Shown: one piece after another, positions 10,118-18,878 of the stretch
Layout: every line of letters begins with the position of its first letter
How positions within the stretch are numbered: the first letter of the stretch is position 1
Source of the DNA: Pyropia haitanensis
Taxonomy: Eukaryota > Rhodophyta > Bangiophyceae > Bangiales > Bangiaceae
Direction: 5' to 3'
NCBI GenBank assembly: GCA_008729055.1
Contig: SDUX01000104.1
Span: 1 to 24,390, forward strand
DNA: 24,390 nucleotides
Program-made: the position numbers and the translations under genes
Notes under the pieces: generated by a model
What the model saw: the letters and a program-made list of their open reading frames with translations, nothing else
Told to the model about the DNA's origin: nothing
Databases searched by the model: none

Positions 10118-11357
10118 TCAGACCCCGATCAGCATTCTATCCGGATTTTCGATACAATCTTTAACCCGCACCAGGAATGTAACCGCCTCTTTTCCATCTA
10201 CAATTCGGTGATCGTAGCTCAAAGCGAGATACATCATCGGGCGAATTACCACCTCGCCATCCACTGCAACAGGTCGCTGCTGGAATACTGTGCATACCAA
10301 GTATCCCGGACTGAGGCGGATTGAGGATTGGAGTACTGAGGAGAGAGCCATAAAATGCCACGTTTGTGATTGTGAACCCCCCTCCCTGCAAATCTTCGAG
10401 AGAGATAGCCCCTTCCCGTGCCTTCGTCGCATAGGCAATTATATCCTGCTCGATCTCCGCAAATGACTTGGAATCACAATCGCGAACCACGGGCACAAAG
10501 AGTCCTTTGTCTGTCCCAACCGCAACTCCGACATCGAAGAAATGGTTTTGTACAATCTCATCCCCGTCGATTTGCGCATTGATTCCGGGAACAGCTGTCA
10601 ATGCATCCACAACCGCTTTGATAAAAAACGACATGAATCCCAGCTTAACCCCGTGTTTCGCAACGAAATCCTCCTGCACCCGTTTGCGCAGGGCCATCAA
10701 ATTTGTCATGTCACACTCGTTGAACGTGCTCAGGATGGCAGCTTCCTGCTGAGCGTTAACAAGGTGTGTGGCAATTTTACGCCGCAGAGGAGAGAGTTTT
10801 GTGCGGGTGGTGCGGTTTCCTGACCCGGCAACTTGCGTCGCCCCTGCTGCCGGAACAGATGATTGAGAAGATTTACTTTTTCCGGACTCCTGACCGGCGG
10901 CGCCGATAACATCTGATTTCGTTATCTTCCCTGCGGCTCCAGTACCTTTCACATTCGATAAGTTAATCCCCTGCTCGTCTGCTATTTTACGGGCAACCGG
11001 AGTAGCCTTGATTTCGTCTCCTTTTTCATCGGATGAGGAGGATTCCGTTTCTTTCTGAGGAGTTTCACCGGGAGCATTTTCACCGGCGGATTCATTCTGC
11101 TCCGAAGTTCCCTCCGGAGCCTCACCCTCTTCTATCGAAGCCACGGCCGCACCAATTTCCAATTCATCCCCCTCACCTGCCAGGTGCTTCAAAATACCGG
11201 CTTTATCTGTTTCAAGCTCGGTCGATATCTTATCAGTTTCAATGGTTAGAATCACTTCACCGGCATCGACATATTCGTTGTCAGCTTTGTGCCAGGTTCC
11301 AAGAGTTGCGGATGTGATCGATTCCCCCACTGAGGGAATTTTAATTTCGTGAGCCAT
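10118..11357 (-). CDS. sucB: Dihydrolipoyllysine succinyltransferase, E2 of 2-oxoglutarate dehydrogenase (one frameshift)
   Basis: E2 transfers the succinyl group from the E1-bound intermediate to CoA through its lipoyl arm in the TCA cycle. The lipoyl domain occupies about residues 1-78 with Lys43 in ETDKIST as the lipoylation site. An acidic, Ser/Glu-rich linker follows. The peripheral subunit-binding domain is at about 118-152 ([29 protein letters not shown]). The catalytic domain starts near 185 ([13 protein letters not shown]) and includes [13 protein letters not shown] and [18 protein letters not shown]. One extra base at about 10283 (GG on the plus strand) shifts the frame; afterwards [20 protein letters not shown] leads to the catalytic [13 protein letters not shown] and the end DRMLIGV. 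Composite length is about 412 residues, normal for SucB. The start at 11357 lies 12 bases after the corrected sucA stop, which indicates one transcript. No clear Shine-Dalgarno precedes it. No lipoamide dehydrogenase (E3) gene is present in the window. Confidence 0.94.
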
Positions 11358-11369
11358 TTGTGAAAAATA

Positions 11370-14145
11370 TTACTTGTTGAAAGCTTCTTCGATGAGTCGC
11401 TGCTGCTCCATCTTATGAATTCGTTTTCGAGCCTGTAGACGGACTTGCGGCAGTATCGCGCCCCGCATACCGAACTGAATGCTCTGTCATTTTTTCCAGG
11501 CGCGGTCCCACGAAAGTCCACGCCCCCATATTGAGAGGCTCCTCCTGACACCATACCCATTTCGTCGCATTTCCGTACCGCGAAACGATCTGTTCGATGT
11601 GACTGCCCCAGAACGGATAAATTTGTTCCAATCGAATAATGGCAACATTTTTGATCTCGTTTTTCTTCCGGTAGTCATCAAGCTCGTAGTATACCTTTCC
11701 GGAACAAAAAATGAGACGACTCACATTTTCCGGATCTTCGCGTGTGTCATCGAGCACTTCATGAAAAATCGTCCCTTCACCAAAGTCCTCGATTTTCGAT
11801 ACACAGGAAGGGTGGGTCAATAGACTTTTGGGGGTCATGATCACCAGCGGTTTGCGAAACTCGCGGGCAACCTGGCGGCGCAGCACATGAAAATACTGAG
11901 CCGGCGTCGTCAGGTTGCATACTTGCATATTTTGCTCCGCACAAATCTGCAGAAACCGCTCCAACCTGGCACTGCTGTGTTCGGGCCCCTGTCCTTCATA
12001 GCCATGAGGTAACAGCATAACCAAATCACTTCTACGCTGCCATTTCGACTCAGCAGAACTGATAAACTGGTCGATAATAACCTGCGCACCGTTCGCAAAG
12101 TCGCCGAACTGTGCCTCCCACAACACCAGAACATCTTCGCATGTCATTGAATAGCCGTATTCAAATCCAAGAACGGCGAATTCCGACAGGTTGCTGTTGT
12201 AGACCCACAATTTCTGAGTCTGCTCATCGGAAAGGTGGTTTAGCGGAGTAAACCGCTTTCGCGTCTCCGGATCGTAAAGCACTGCATGACGGTGGCTGAA
12301 AGTCCCTCGCCGACAGTCCTGCCCTGACAAACGGACCGCGACGTCCTGCTTGAGAAGAGATCCGAAAGCAAGTGATTCGCCGAGCGCCCAACTGATTCCC
12401 TGACCCGTTTCGATGGCCTCTCGGCGCGGTTTGATAAAACGTTTCTCCAGCTTTCCGTTGACCGAAATTCCCTCGGGAATGGTGGATATTTTCATCCCGA
12501 TCTCCCTCACCACTTCGATCGGCACGCCGGTGGGGACAGGCTCATGAGAAAACTCCGGCTGCGGCTCGGGCATCTCCTCCGCCATCTGGTGCCCTTCGCC
12601 CTTTTCTGTGGCAGCTTCCAATTCGGCGTGCTCACTGTCGAGCTTTTCCTGGTATTCGTTTTCAATCGCGTTGGCCTCTTCGTTGGTGAGATCGCCCTTC
12701 CGAATCAGTTCATCGCGAAACACTTTCAAGGGGGTATCCTGTTGGCGGATTTCCCGGTATGTCTGCGGCAGAGTGAAAGCCGGCTCATCCCCCTCGTTGT
12801 GTCCGTGTCTGCGATAGCAGACTATGTCCACAACTACGTCACGCCCGAAAACCTGTCGAAACTCTAAAGCGAGTTCCGTCACGAAGAGCACGTCCAGCGG
12901 TGAGTCCCCGTTCACATGGAATACGGGAGCCTCGATTGTTTTTGCAACGTCAGTGCAATATACAGAAGATCGTGCATCTTTCGGAGTTGTCGTGAAGCCG
13001 ATCTGGTTGTTGATCACAAAATGCACGGTGCCACCGGTTCGATACCCGAGCAACTGAGACAAATTCAGCGTTTCCGCGACACTCCCCTGCCCTGCAAAAG
13101 CAGCGTCACCATGGATCAAAACAGGGAGGACCTCCCCCCGTTCGACGAAAGAGTCGCGTAGTTGTGGATCGCGCAATCGTTGTCGTGCCCGGGCCTTCCC
13201 CTCGATGACCCCGTTAACGGCTTCCAGGTGGCTGGGGTTAGCACCAAGATGCAAACGAATATCATGGCCATCGTAATCCAGATCCGACTCAAAACCGAGA
13301 TGATACTTCACATCACCATCACCAGCGACCAGGTTTGGAACATAGTTTTCCGAAAACTCATAAAGAATCACTGTCAGCGGCTTTCGAAGCAAATTCGCGA
13401 GCACATTCAGTCGCCCCCGATGCGCCATCCCCATTACCATCTCATGAACACCGAAACGGGGGAAACTCGCCACCATGCCATTGAGAGCGACCATTAGAGA
13501 ATCCCCTCCTTCCAATGAAAACCGCTTCTGCCCAACATATTTTCTATGAAGAAACTTCTCGAAAAGCTCCGCCTCAGCGAGCCAACGCAGCGCGTTTCTC
13601 TTCGATTCAATTGGAGGCTCCGGAGCATGAACTCGTGCTTCAATTTTATCCTGCAACCAGTCGCGAACATCCGGCGTCTGGATGTGCATGAATTCGAAGC
13701 CGATCTTGCTACAATAAATGTCCTTTAATTCATCGATCATTTCCCCGAGTTTCATCCGCTTACCGGCGCGGAAAAACTGAGTTGAAACTTCCTCGTCGAG
13801 GTGCTCCGGCTTGAAACCCAGGTGCTCAAGACTCAGCAACGGTTGTTCCGGAGTCACCTGCTCAAGCGGGTCAGTCCACGCAGCAGTGTGTCCGAGAGAT
13901 CGATATTGATGCACCATCGACACGATTCGTGCCCGTGTTGCGATATCCAACCCATCGACGATCTCGGCTCCAGGGTCCGCCAACAAAGCTTTTCCACCTC
14001 GTGGAGACGGTTGCGTCAGTCCCAGTTCGAAACCCTCAAAAAAACTTGCCCAGGATTCGTCAACAGAATCAGGATCGGATTTCCACTCCGCATATTTCGA
14101 ATCGATCAATTCGGCATTAGCGCGGACGGATATGGAATGGCTCAT
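11370..14145 (-). CDS. sucA: 2-oxoglutarate dehydrogenase E1 component (one frameshift near the end)
   Basis: Thiamine-diphosphate-dependent E1 decarboxylates 2-oxoglutarate and passes the succinyl group to SucB. The N-terminal E2-binding type segment has DSVDESWASFFEGFELG. Motifs: MGMAHRGRLNVLANLL (238-253), HLGANPSHLEAVN (about 299-311), GDAAFAGQG (346-354) and NNQIGFTT (379-386), the last two forming the ThDP/Mg site. The C-terminal transketolase-like part includes RLSGQDCRRGTFSHRHAVL and LLPHGYEGQGPEHSSARLE. The open frame stops at 11413 after SPSTGSKTNS, but a one-base shift near 11430 gives RKRIHKMEQQRLIEEAFNK and a stop at 11370-11372, the usual family ending. Composite length is about 924 residues, as expected. 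It diverges from the gsp operon and is first in a minus-strand run sucA-sucB-kinase. Confidence 0.95.
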
Positions 14146-14370
14146 GGCTCGTGAAAAATCTCGCAGGTTGTAAAATGCAGTAGTCTCGCTTGCTTACCGG
14201 ACACTGGCTAGGGAAAAATCCCTGACACCCTTACTAATTTCTGAAAAACTCGACCAAAGCCGCGAGGCCCCTCCGGCGAATCTTCACTTTTTCAAATTCG
14301 ACCTTCTTTTGAATCTGTTGCGTCGTCCTTGCCCATTGCAAAATCACTCATTAGAATCAGCGCTGACTTG
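14146..14370. promoter_or_regulatory. Divergent intergenic region between sucA and the gsp operon
   Basis: This 225-base gap separates the divergent starts of sucA (14145) and gspI (14371) and must hold their promoters if both are transcribed from here. I find no convincing -35/-10 pair, operator repeat or riboswitch fold on either strand. An in-frame TTG at 14329 could extend gspI upstream. The stretch is moderately AT-rich near 14285-14315. Confidence 0.4.
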
Positions 14371-14775
14371 ATGACAAGAAAACACCTTCATCGCTCGGGA
14401 TTCTCTCTCCTGGAGCTTCTGATGGCAATGGCGCTTTTCGCCATCGCAGCAGTGAGTCTTGCCAAAGCCATTAACATGATCAGCCTCACCGTCTCGGAGT
14501 CGATCGAAGACGCAGAATTGCGGGAGCAAATGAGAGCCGTTCTCCTTGAAGTTTCCAGAGATCCCGACCTGCGGGAGGATTCACGAGAGACCAATCCGAA
14601 CGAGATGGGCCTGTTTTTCCGAATTGATATTGAGCCGTTGGAATTGGAGAATCAGGAAGGAGAGCCACTTTCCAATCTGTTCACGGTGCGCGTCACCGCC
14701 TTCCGGAAAACTCAACCCCGTGGAGCTGAGGAAATCGATTATGCGGAAACCATCGTCTATCCCGGCATGTTCTGA
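14371..14775 (+). CDS. Type II secretion minor pseudopilin, GspI-like
   Basis: Minor pseudopilins form the tip of the type II secretion pseudopilus in the inner membrane and periplasm. The N-terminus MTRKHLHRSG-FSLLELLMA has a ten-residue leader ending in Gly, Phe at +1 and Glu at +5, the prepilin peptidase and N-methylation signature. A hydrophobic helix follows (LLELLMAMALFAIAAVSLAK). The start at 14371 gives a short leader of normal length, so I prefer it to the TTG at 14329. The rest (134 residues in total) is acidic and ends VYPGMF. The assignment to GspI rests on size and on its position directly before GspJ and GspK; GspH or another minor pseudopilin is an alternative. Its TGA overlaps the next ATG by one base. 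Confidence 0.78.
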   Translation: MTRKHLHRSGFSLLELLMAMALFAIAAVSLAKAINMISLTVSESIEDAELREQMRAVLLEVSRDPDLREDSRETNPNEMGLFFRIDIEPLELENQEGEPLSNLFTVRVTAFRKTQPRGAEEIDYAETIVYPGMF

Positions 14776-15485
14776 TGAAACCACCTGCCGAACCATCCAC
14801 TCCCGGCTTCACACTGCTGGAATTAATGCTCTCAGTGGCGGTTTTCCTTCTTCTCATGACCGCAGCCTTTTCCCTTGTTGGAGCAACTTCGGAGCTGATG
14901 ACTGAGGTGTCAGAATCACAGAATGCATCCGCAGTTCGGATCCGTTTTGCCGAGGTATGTCGAACGGCATTTGAAAATACGACGGACATTTCCTCACTGG
15001 AATTCCACTATGAAGAACGCTCGAAAGGAACGGATACATTTCTTTCTCTGGTCAATACTCCGAACGCGTTCGATTTTGGAGTCAATCTTCAGGACGAGAT
15101 AGACCGGGTTGTCATTGCTGCAGAAATTCGTCCGGACGGTTTTATTCGATCCGGGATCTACTACATGACTGCTCTCGATTTCGAAGAAGCGCAGCAAAAC
15201 AGTTTTGAAAGGATTCAGGCACCCTATATTGAGCTGGTTCCCCGCATGAGGCAGCTAACTTGGCGGTTTTACAACGCCAGGACAAGAGATTGGGAACCCA
15301 CCCTCGATGGGGGAATCGATCCCTCCCTGGTGGAGTTAACGATCCAGATCGAAGGTGACGCAGCCCCTCTTCGGAGCGTCTTTTTCTTCGTAGGCAAAGG
15401 TGGCGATTCTGATTTTCCCGTTCGCCGGTCCGGCTCAGAAACAACGGAAGATGAGAACTCGGACGATGAAAGCGATGATCCATGA
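14775..15485 (+). CDS. Type II secretion minor pseudopilin, GspJ-like
   Basis: The product has 236 residues. Its leader ends STPG and is followed by FTLLELMLSVAVFLLLM: Gly at -1, Phe at +1 and Glu at +5, the type IV prepilin site. The globular part contains EVCRTAFENTTDISSLEF and LVPRMRQLTWRFYNAR, the arrangement seen in GspJ-type proteins, where a late Trp/Phe-Tyr strand follows a hydrophobic helix. The C-terminal tail is strongly acidic and Ser/Glu/Asp-rich (from about residue 215). The start ATG overlaps the gspI stop (TGATG), and its own TGA overlaps gspK by four bases (ATGA), so translation is probably coupled. GspJ is the best fit by order and size. Confidence 0.8.
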   Translation: MKPPAEPSTPGFTLLELMLSVAVFLLLMTAAFSLVGATSELMTEVSESQNASAVRIRFAEVCRTAFENTTDISSLEFHYEERSKGTDTFLSLVNTPNAFDFGVNLQDEIDRVVIAAEIRPDGFIRSGIYYMTALDFEEAQQNSFERIQAPYIELVPRMRQLTWRFYNARTRDWEPTLDGGIDPSLVELTIQIEGDAAPLRSVFFFVGKGGDSDFPVRRSGSETTEDENSDDESDDP

Positions 15486-16423
15486 AGGCATTCCCAACAA
15501 CCCACCTGAAATTACGGGGAGCCGCACTGATGGCGATTCTGTGGATCGTTGCCATTCTGAGTATTGCCGTTTTCTCTGCGACACAGTTTTTGTTTATCGA
15601 ATTGGAGTCTGAATCGAACGCTTCCTCAATTTTCCGGGCTGAACAACTTGCTGACCAGGGAATCGCCCTGGCCGCTCACCCGAATACGAAACAGGGGGAT
15701 CCGTTGCTGACACAGCAACTCTCTGATGCGGAGTCCTTCTTTGCCCGGATCAGTAGTGAAGGTGAACGCCTCAACTTAAACGCCCTGCTCGAAAACCCCG
15801 AGGATGACCGGATCGTTCTTGATGAGCTTTTCACCCGCTGGGGCCTTCGCTTCGATGAATCACAGGAAGTGGTCGATGCCTTGATTGACTGGGTAGACGC
15901 AGATGACGAGCCCACTAACAGTGGCGCCGAAAAAGATCTCTATCTGGGACTGGAGCGAACCAATCAGCCCTTCAACCGCCCCTTCGAAGTCCTCGAAGAA
16001 GCGGAAATGGTCTACGGCTTTCAGAGGGTTATCGCTGCCAACCCTGATTGGAAAGAGGCCTTCACTCTGATGAGTTCGGGAGCCCTGGACTTGAATGAAG
16101 CCCCAGCCGAACTGATCGTTGTTGCCTGCGAATGTGGCGAGGCGGCGGCAGAACAGTTGGTAGAAATTCGCAATGGATTTGATGGAATTCGCGGCACACT
16201 GGATGACGAGCCCTTTGGCGATGTTGAAACGGCCCTTCAAATTCTGGCAGTACCCTCCGGCTTTGAAGAAAGGATAAGCGCCAGAGTCTCTGTAAAAGAC
16301 GAAGCGAAGCGACTGGTTTCGGTAGGAAGGTTCGGGACAATAGCGGTTGAAAGGATCGTGACCGTTCAATACACTGGCGACCGTGGGGAAATCCGGCAAT
16401 GGAAGACCCGGAGAGTTGAATGA
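15482..16423 (+). CDS. Type II secretion pseudopilin GspK-like
   Basis: GspK caps the pseudopilus tip with GspI and GspJ. The 313-residue product starts with LKLRGAALMAILWIVAILS, a leader ending RG followed by a hydrophobic helix; the Glu at +5 is absent, which is typical of GspK. The domain body has SEGERLNLNALLENPEDD and VVDALIDWVDADDEPTNSGA, the characteristic GspK core with the Asp-rich turn, then PFEVLEEAEMVYGF and a helix-hairpin-helix-like segment (SGALDLNEAPAELIVVA). The conserved LNLN, DWxDxDD and LDLNxAP blocks make this the most secure member of the pseudopilin trio. It overlaps both neighbours by four bases. No frameshift. Confidence 0.88.
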   Translation: MKAFPTTHLKLRGAALMAILWIVAILSIAVFSATQFLFIELESESNASSIFRAEQLADQGIALAAHPNTKQGDPLLTQQLSDAESFFARISSEGERLNLNALLENPEDDRIVLDELFTRWGLRFDESQEVVDALIDWVDADDEPTNSGAEKDLYLGLERTNQPFNRPFEVLEEAEMVYGFQRVIAANPDWKEAFTLMSSGALDLNEAPAELIVVACECGEAAAEQLVEIRNGFDGIRGTLDDEPFGDVETALQILAVPSGFEERISARVSVKDEAKRLVSVGRFGTIAVERIVTVQYTGDRGEIRQWKTRRVE

Positions 16424-17634
16424 AGCGTGAGCAGTCAGACTGGGCATATCTAAATGATAGGTCGGGGCGATATTGGTACCATCTCAAGGATGGGAATCGT
16501 ATTGCTGTAGACTCTTCCGACAATCCTCGAGCGCCTCAGCGTGCAATCTATGCGATCCCGACAAATGATCTCGTCTCACATCCTCACTGGATCAGCAGCA
16601 AGGATGAGGAGATTATCTCCGAAGTCGTTGCGGTTGAAAACGAGAAACTTGGAGTCAAGCCGGAACTCGGCCCCGGACGTATTGCCGATTGGCGAACAGT
16701 GGAAACAAACGGGTCCCGCACTCTGGTGCAGTCAGTGGCAATTCCCTGGAACTTTGAGGGACTCGCCGATGGTCCGACAGAGTTTGTAGATTTTCTCCCC
16801 CAATATTCTCTTTACCCCCCTCCCGAAAATGCCGTCGTAATTTGGCGTGAGAACAACGGTTGGGTTGTAGGCTACTCACGCGGAGGACAGTGGGCCCACG
16901 TTCAGCCGCTTGGAAATGTCGATGTCAGTTCCCTCGCAGGGGAAATTGAACTCACTTTGATGGAGTTATCGGCAAAGGAGATCATCGAAAAACACGAAAG
17001 AACGATCGTCTGGGAACCGGACGAAACGGAACTTATCGAATCGCTCACTTCATCCAGCGACGTTCCCGTAGCATATCGCCCCCGCCCTTCTCCCGCCGCC
17101 CCCGGCGACTGGGACCTCGAACCCCACGAAATCACTCAGCGAAAAATCGAGAAAGCAAAACAGCGCCGGGGTATTTGGATCGGCATTCTTGCCTGCTTTT
17201 TCGTTATGCTGCTGGTCGCAGCTGCTTTTATTCACATCAGACTCCTCGAATCGGAAAACAGGAATCTTGAAAAAAAGATAGCCGCGAACAGAGAAGACGC
17301 AGACCGAATCGAACTTGCACAGGAACAGTGGTATACCCTCAGCCCCGCAGTCGATCCGCAACGGAATCCGATCGAACTTTTTCACCGGGTTTCAAAGCTT
17401 CTCCCTGAGAAAGGCTTTCGGCTCACTGAATTTCAGCACCAGGGATACCGCACACTTCTCATTGGCGGAGAAGGTGCTAGCATGGCAAATGCTCTCCAGA
17501 TCAAAGGGGCTCTCGAGAAAGCCGAAAACCTGACCGACTACGAGTGGGAAATCGGGCCGCCGCGAACAAAAAACGATCTCATTGAATTCGATGCCTCAGG
17601 CGTCTACAAATTTGCGACCCAAACTGACCAGTGA
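16420..17634 (+). CDS. Type II secretion inner-membrane protein, GspL-like
   Basis: The product has 404 residues. About 250 cytoplasmic residues precede one membrane helix (GIWIGILACFFVMLLVAAAF, about 251-272), then a coiled-coil-prone stretch (LLESENRNLEKKIAANRED) and a C-terminal alpha/beta periplasmic domain (about 310-400). This is the topology of GspL/PilN-like proteins, which couple the secretion ATPase to the pseudopilus. The cytoplasmic half is poorly conserved and I see no actin-like motif with certainty, so the call relies on topology and on its position between GspK and a GspM-like gene. Start and stop overlap both neighbours (ATGA and GTGA). A Pro-rich linker (YRPRPSPAAPGDW) precedes the membrane helix. 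Confidence 0.72.
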   Translation: MKREQSDWAYLNDRSGRYWYHLKDGNRIAVDSSDNPRAPQRAIYAIPTNDLVSHPHWISSKDEEIISEVVAVENEKLGVKPELGPGRIADWRTVETNGSRTLVQSVAIPWNFEGLADGPTEFVDFLPQYSLYPPPENAVVIWRENNGWVVGYSRGGQWAHVQPLGNVDVSSLAGEIELTLMELSAKEIIEKHERTIVWEPDETELIESLTSSSDVPVAYRPRPSPAAPGDWDLEPHEITQRKIEKAKQRRGIWIGILACFFVMLLVAAAFIHIRLLESENRNLEKKIAANREDADRIELAQEQWYTLSPAVDPQRNPIELFHRVSKLLPEKGFRLTEFQHQGYRTLLIGGEGASMANALQIKGALEKAENLTDYEWEIGPPRTKNDLIEFDASGVYKFATQTDQ

Positions 17635-18158
17635 AAAAGAGCGAAAAACGACTTCTCTTTATTCTGCTGGGACTGGCCCTGCTCGGTGCAGTCGTGATTT
17701 TCTCAAATGTCTACTTCGAGAAACGGGACGAACTTCGAAGTGAACAGGAAAATCTTGCTGCAGAATGGGAGGAAATCGAGATTCTTTTCGAGGAACGCGA
17801 ACTTTGGGAGATGAGGGCAAACTGGCTCACAGCCAATCAGCCGAAATACACATCGTCCGATCAGGTCGCCAATGAGATTTTTGATATTGCTCAGGCAAAC
17901 GGAGTCAAAGGAGTCGAAACCTCAAAGCGGGTCCTGATACCGATCGACGAGGAGGTATCCCCCCACTACATCCAGGCCGGGGTATCCTTGCAGGCTAAGG
18001 GCTCTCTTCCCGATGTCCTCAGGTGGATCTATGATCTGACGCGACCGGAAACGTTCCGGGTCGTAAGGAATCTTTCCCTCACTCCCGATAAGGAGGATCC
18101 TGAATCCATCATTGCGAAATTTGAACTGCTCCGCTGGTATGCCCCGAGAAACATATGA
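17631..18158 (+). CDS. Type II secretion protein GspM-like
   Basis: This 175-residue protein starts with GTG at 17631, overlapping the gspL TGA by four bases. It has one N-terminal membrane helix (LLFILLGLALLGAVVIFSNV, about residues 8-27), then a charged coiled-coil stretch (about 30-65) and a periplasmic ferredoxin-like segment with LPDVLRWIYDLTRPETFRVV. This topology matches GspM/PilO proteins, which pair with GspL in the inner membrane. Sequence identity is too low to be certain by eye; the L-then-M order supports it. Its TGA overlaps the next ATG (ATGA). Confidence 0.72.
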   Translation: MKKSEKRLLFILLGLALLGAVVIFSNVYFEKRDELRSEQENLAAEWEEIEILFEERELWEMRANWLTANQPKYTSSDQVANEIFDIAQANGVKGVETSKRVLIPIDEEVSPHYIQAGVSLQAKGSLPDVLRWIYDLTRPETFRVVRNLSLTPDKEDPESIIAKFELLRWYAPRNI

Positions 18159-18843
18159 TCGCGCGCTTCTTTATCTTCCCGGCCCTACTCATAACGGCGT
18201 CCTTTTCCTCCGCAGTGGAAAGCACTACTGAGGAAGCACTGCCGACCAGCTATCCAGTGACCCGCTATTCTTCCATTTGGGAAAACTCCCCCTTCAACCG
18301 GGAAGTGATCAAACCTGTAAAGACAAATCTTACAAACAACTTTGGTAAGAACATGGTTCTTCAGGGACTGATCATTGACAGTCAGCAAGGTCCGATCGCC
18401 TACGTGTTCGACAGCAAAGAAAACAAGACAATACGTATTACCTCCCAGGGCAGTAAGTACGACGCTAATACAACGATTGTCAGTGTACAAACAGCAAGAT
18501 CCCAGGGAAGCTAAAGTGATTCATCACAGACGGGCAGGAAGAAGCTGAATTACCTAGCGAAGATAATGCTCTCCACTGCCTCCATTCGTGCGCCGCGAAC
18601 AACAGGCACGCGTCCGGACAATCGAAAACAAACGCGTCTGCGGGCGAATGCCTGCTGCCGCGTCAGGAACAAACAACAGCGAAACCAGGAAGCCGCGAAA
18701 ACGCCCCAACAAAATTCCGGTCCTCACGGCTTCGCCGCCCCACACCTCCCCGCATCTGGCTCCCAAAAGCCGGAAACAACGTCGACCCATCGACAAGATC
18801 GACGAAGCCCGCGCCGACGAAGCGTTCCTCTTCCGAAAGTTAG
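18155..18843 (+). CDS. Small exported GspC-like protein with Pro-rich tail, frameshifted
   Basis: The N-terminus MIARFFIFPALLITASFSSA is a signal peptide or membrane anchor. A short domain follows with YSSIWENSPFNREVIKP, NMVLQGLIIDSQQGPIAYVF and a beta-strand pattern (TIRITSQGSKYDANTTIVSV), resembling the HR domain of GspC, which links the inner-membrane complex to the secretin. The open frame stops at 18514, but a shift near 18500 continues with ITDGQEEAELPSEDNALH in another frame. Beyond about 18580 the frames mix; Pro, Arg, Gln and Asn dominate, suggesting a disordered tail, and one frame reaches a stop at 18841-18843. The exact end is therefore a guess. It sits directly before gspD, where GspC-type genes often lie. 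Other small periplasmic proteins of secretion operons remain possible. Confidence 0.55.
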
Positions 18844-18878
18844 GAGGGCAACTAGCCTTTTTCATTCCCGTTACTCAT

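Noticed and set aside
14329..14370. TTG start extending the GspI-like protein by 14 residues
   Set aside because: It would give a 24-residue prepilin leader, while the ATG at 14371 gives the usual short leader ending in Gly.
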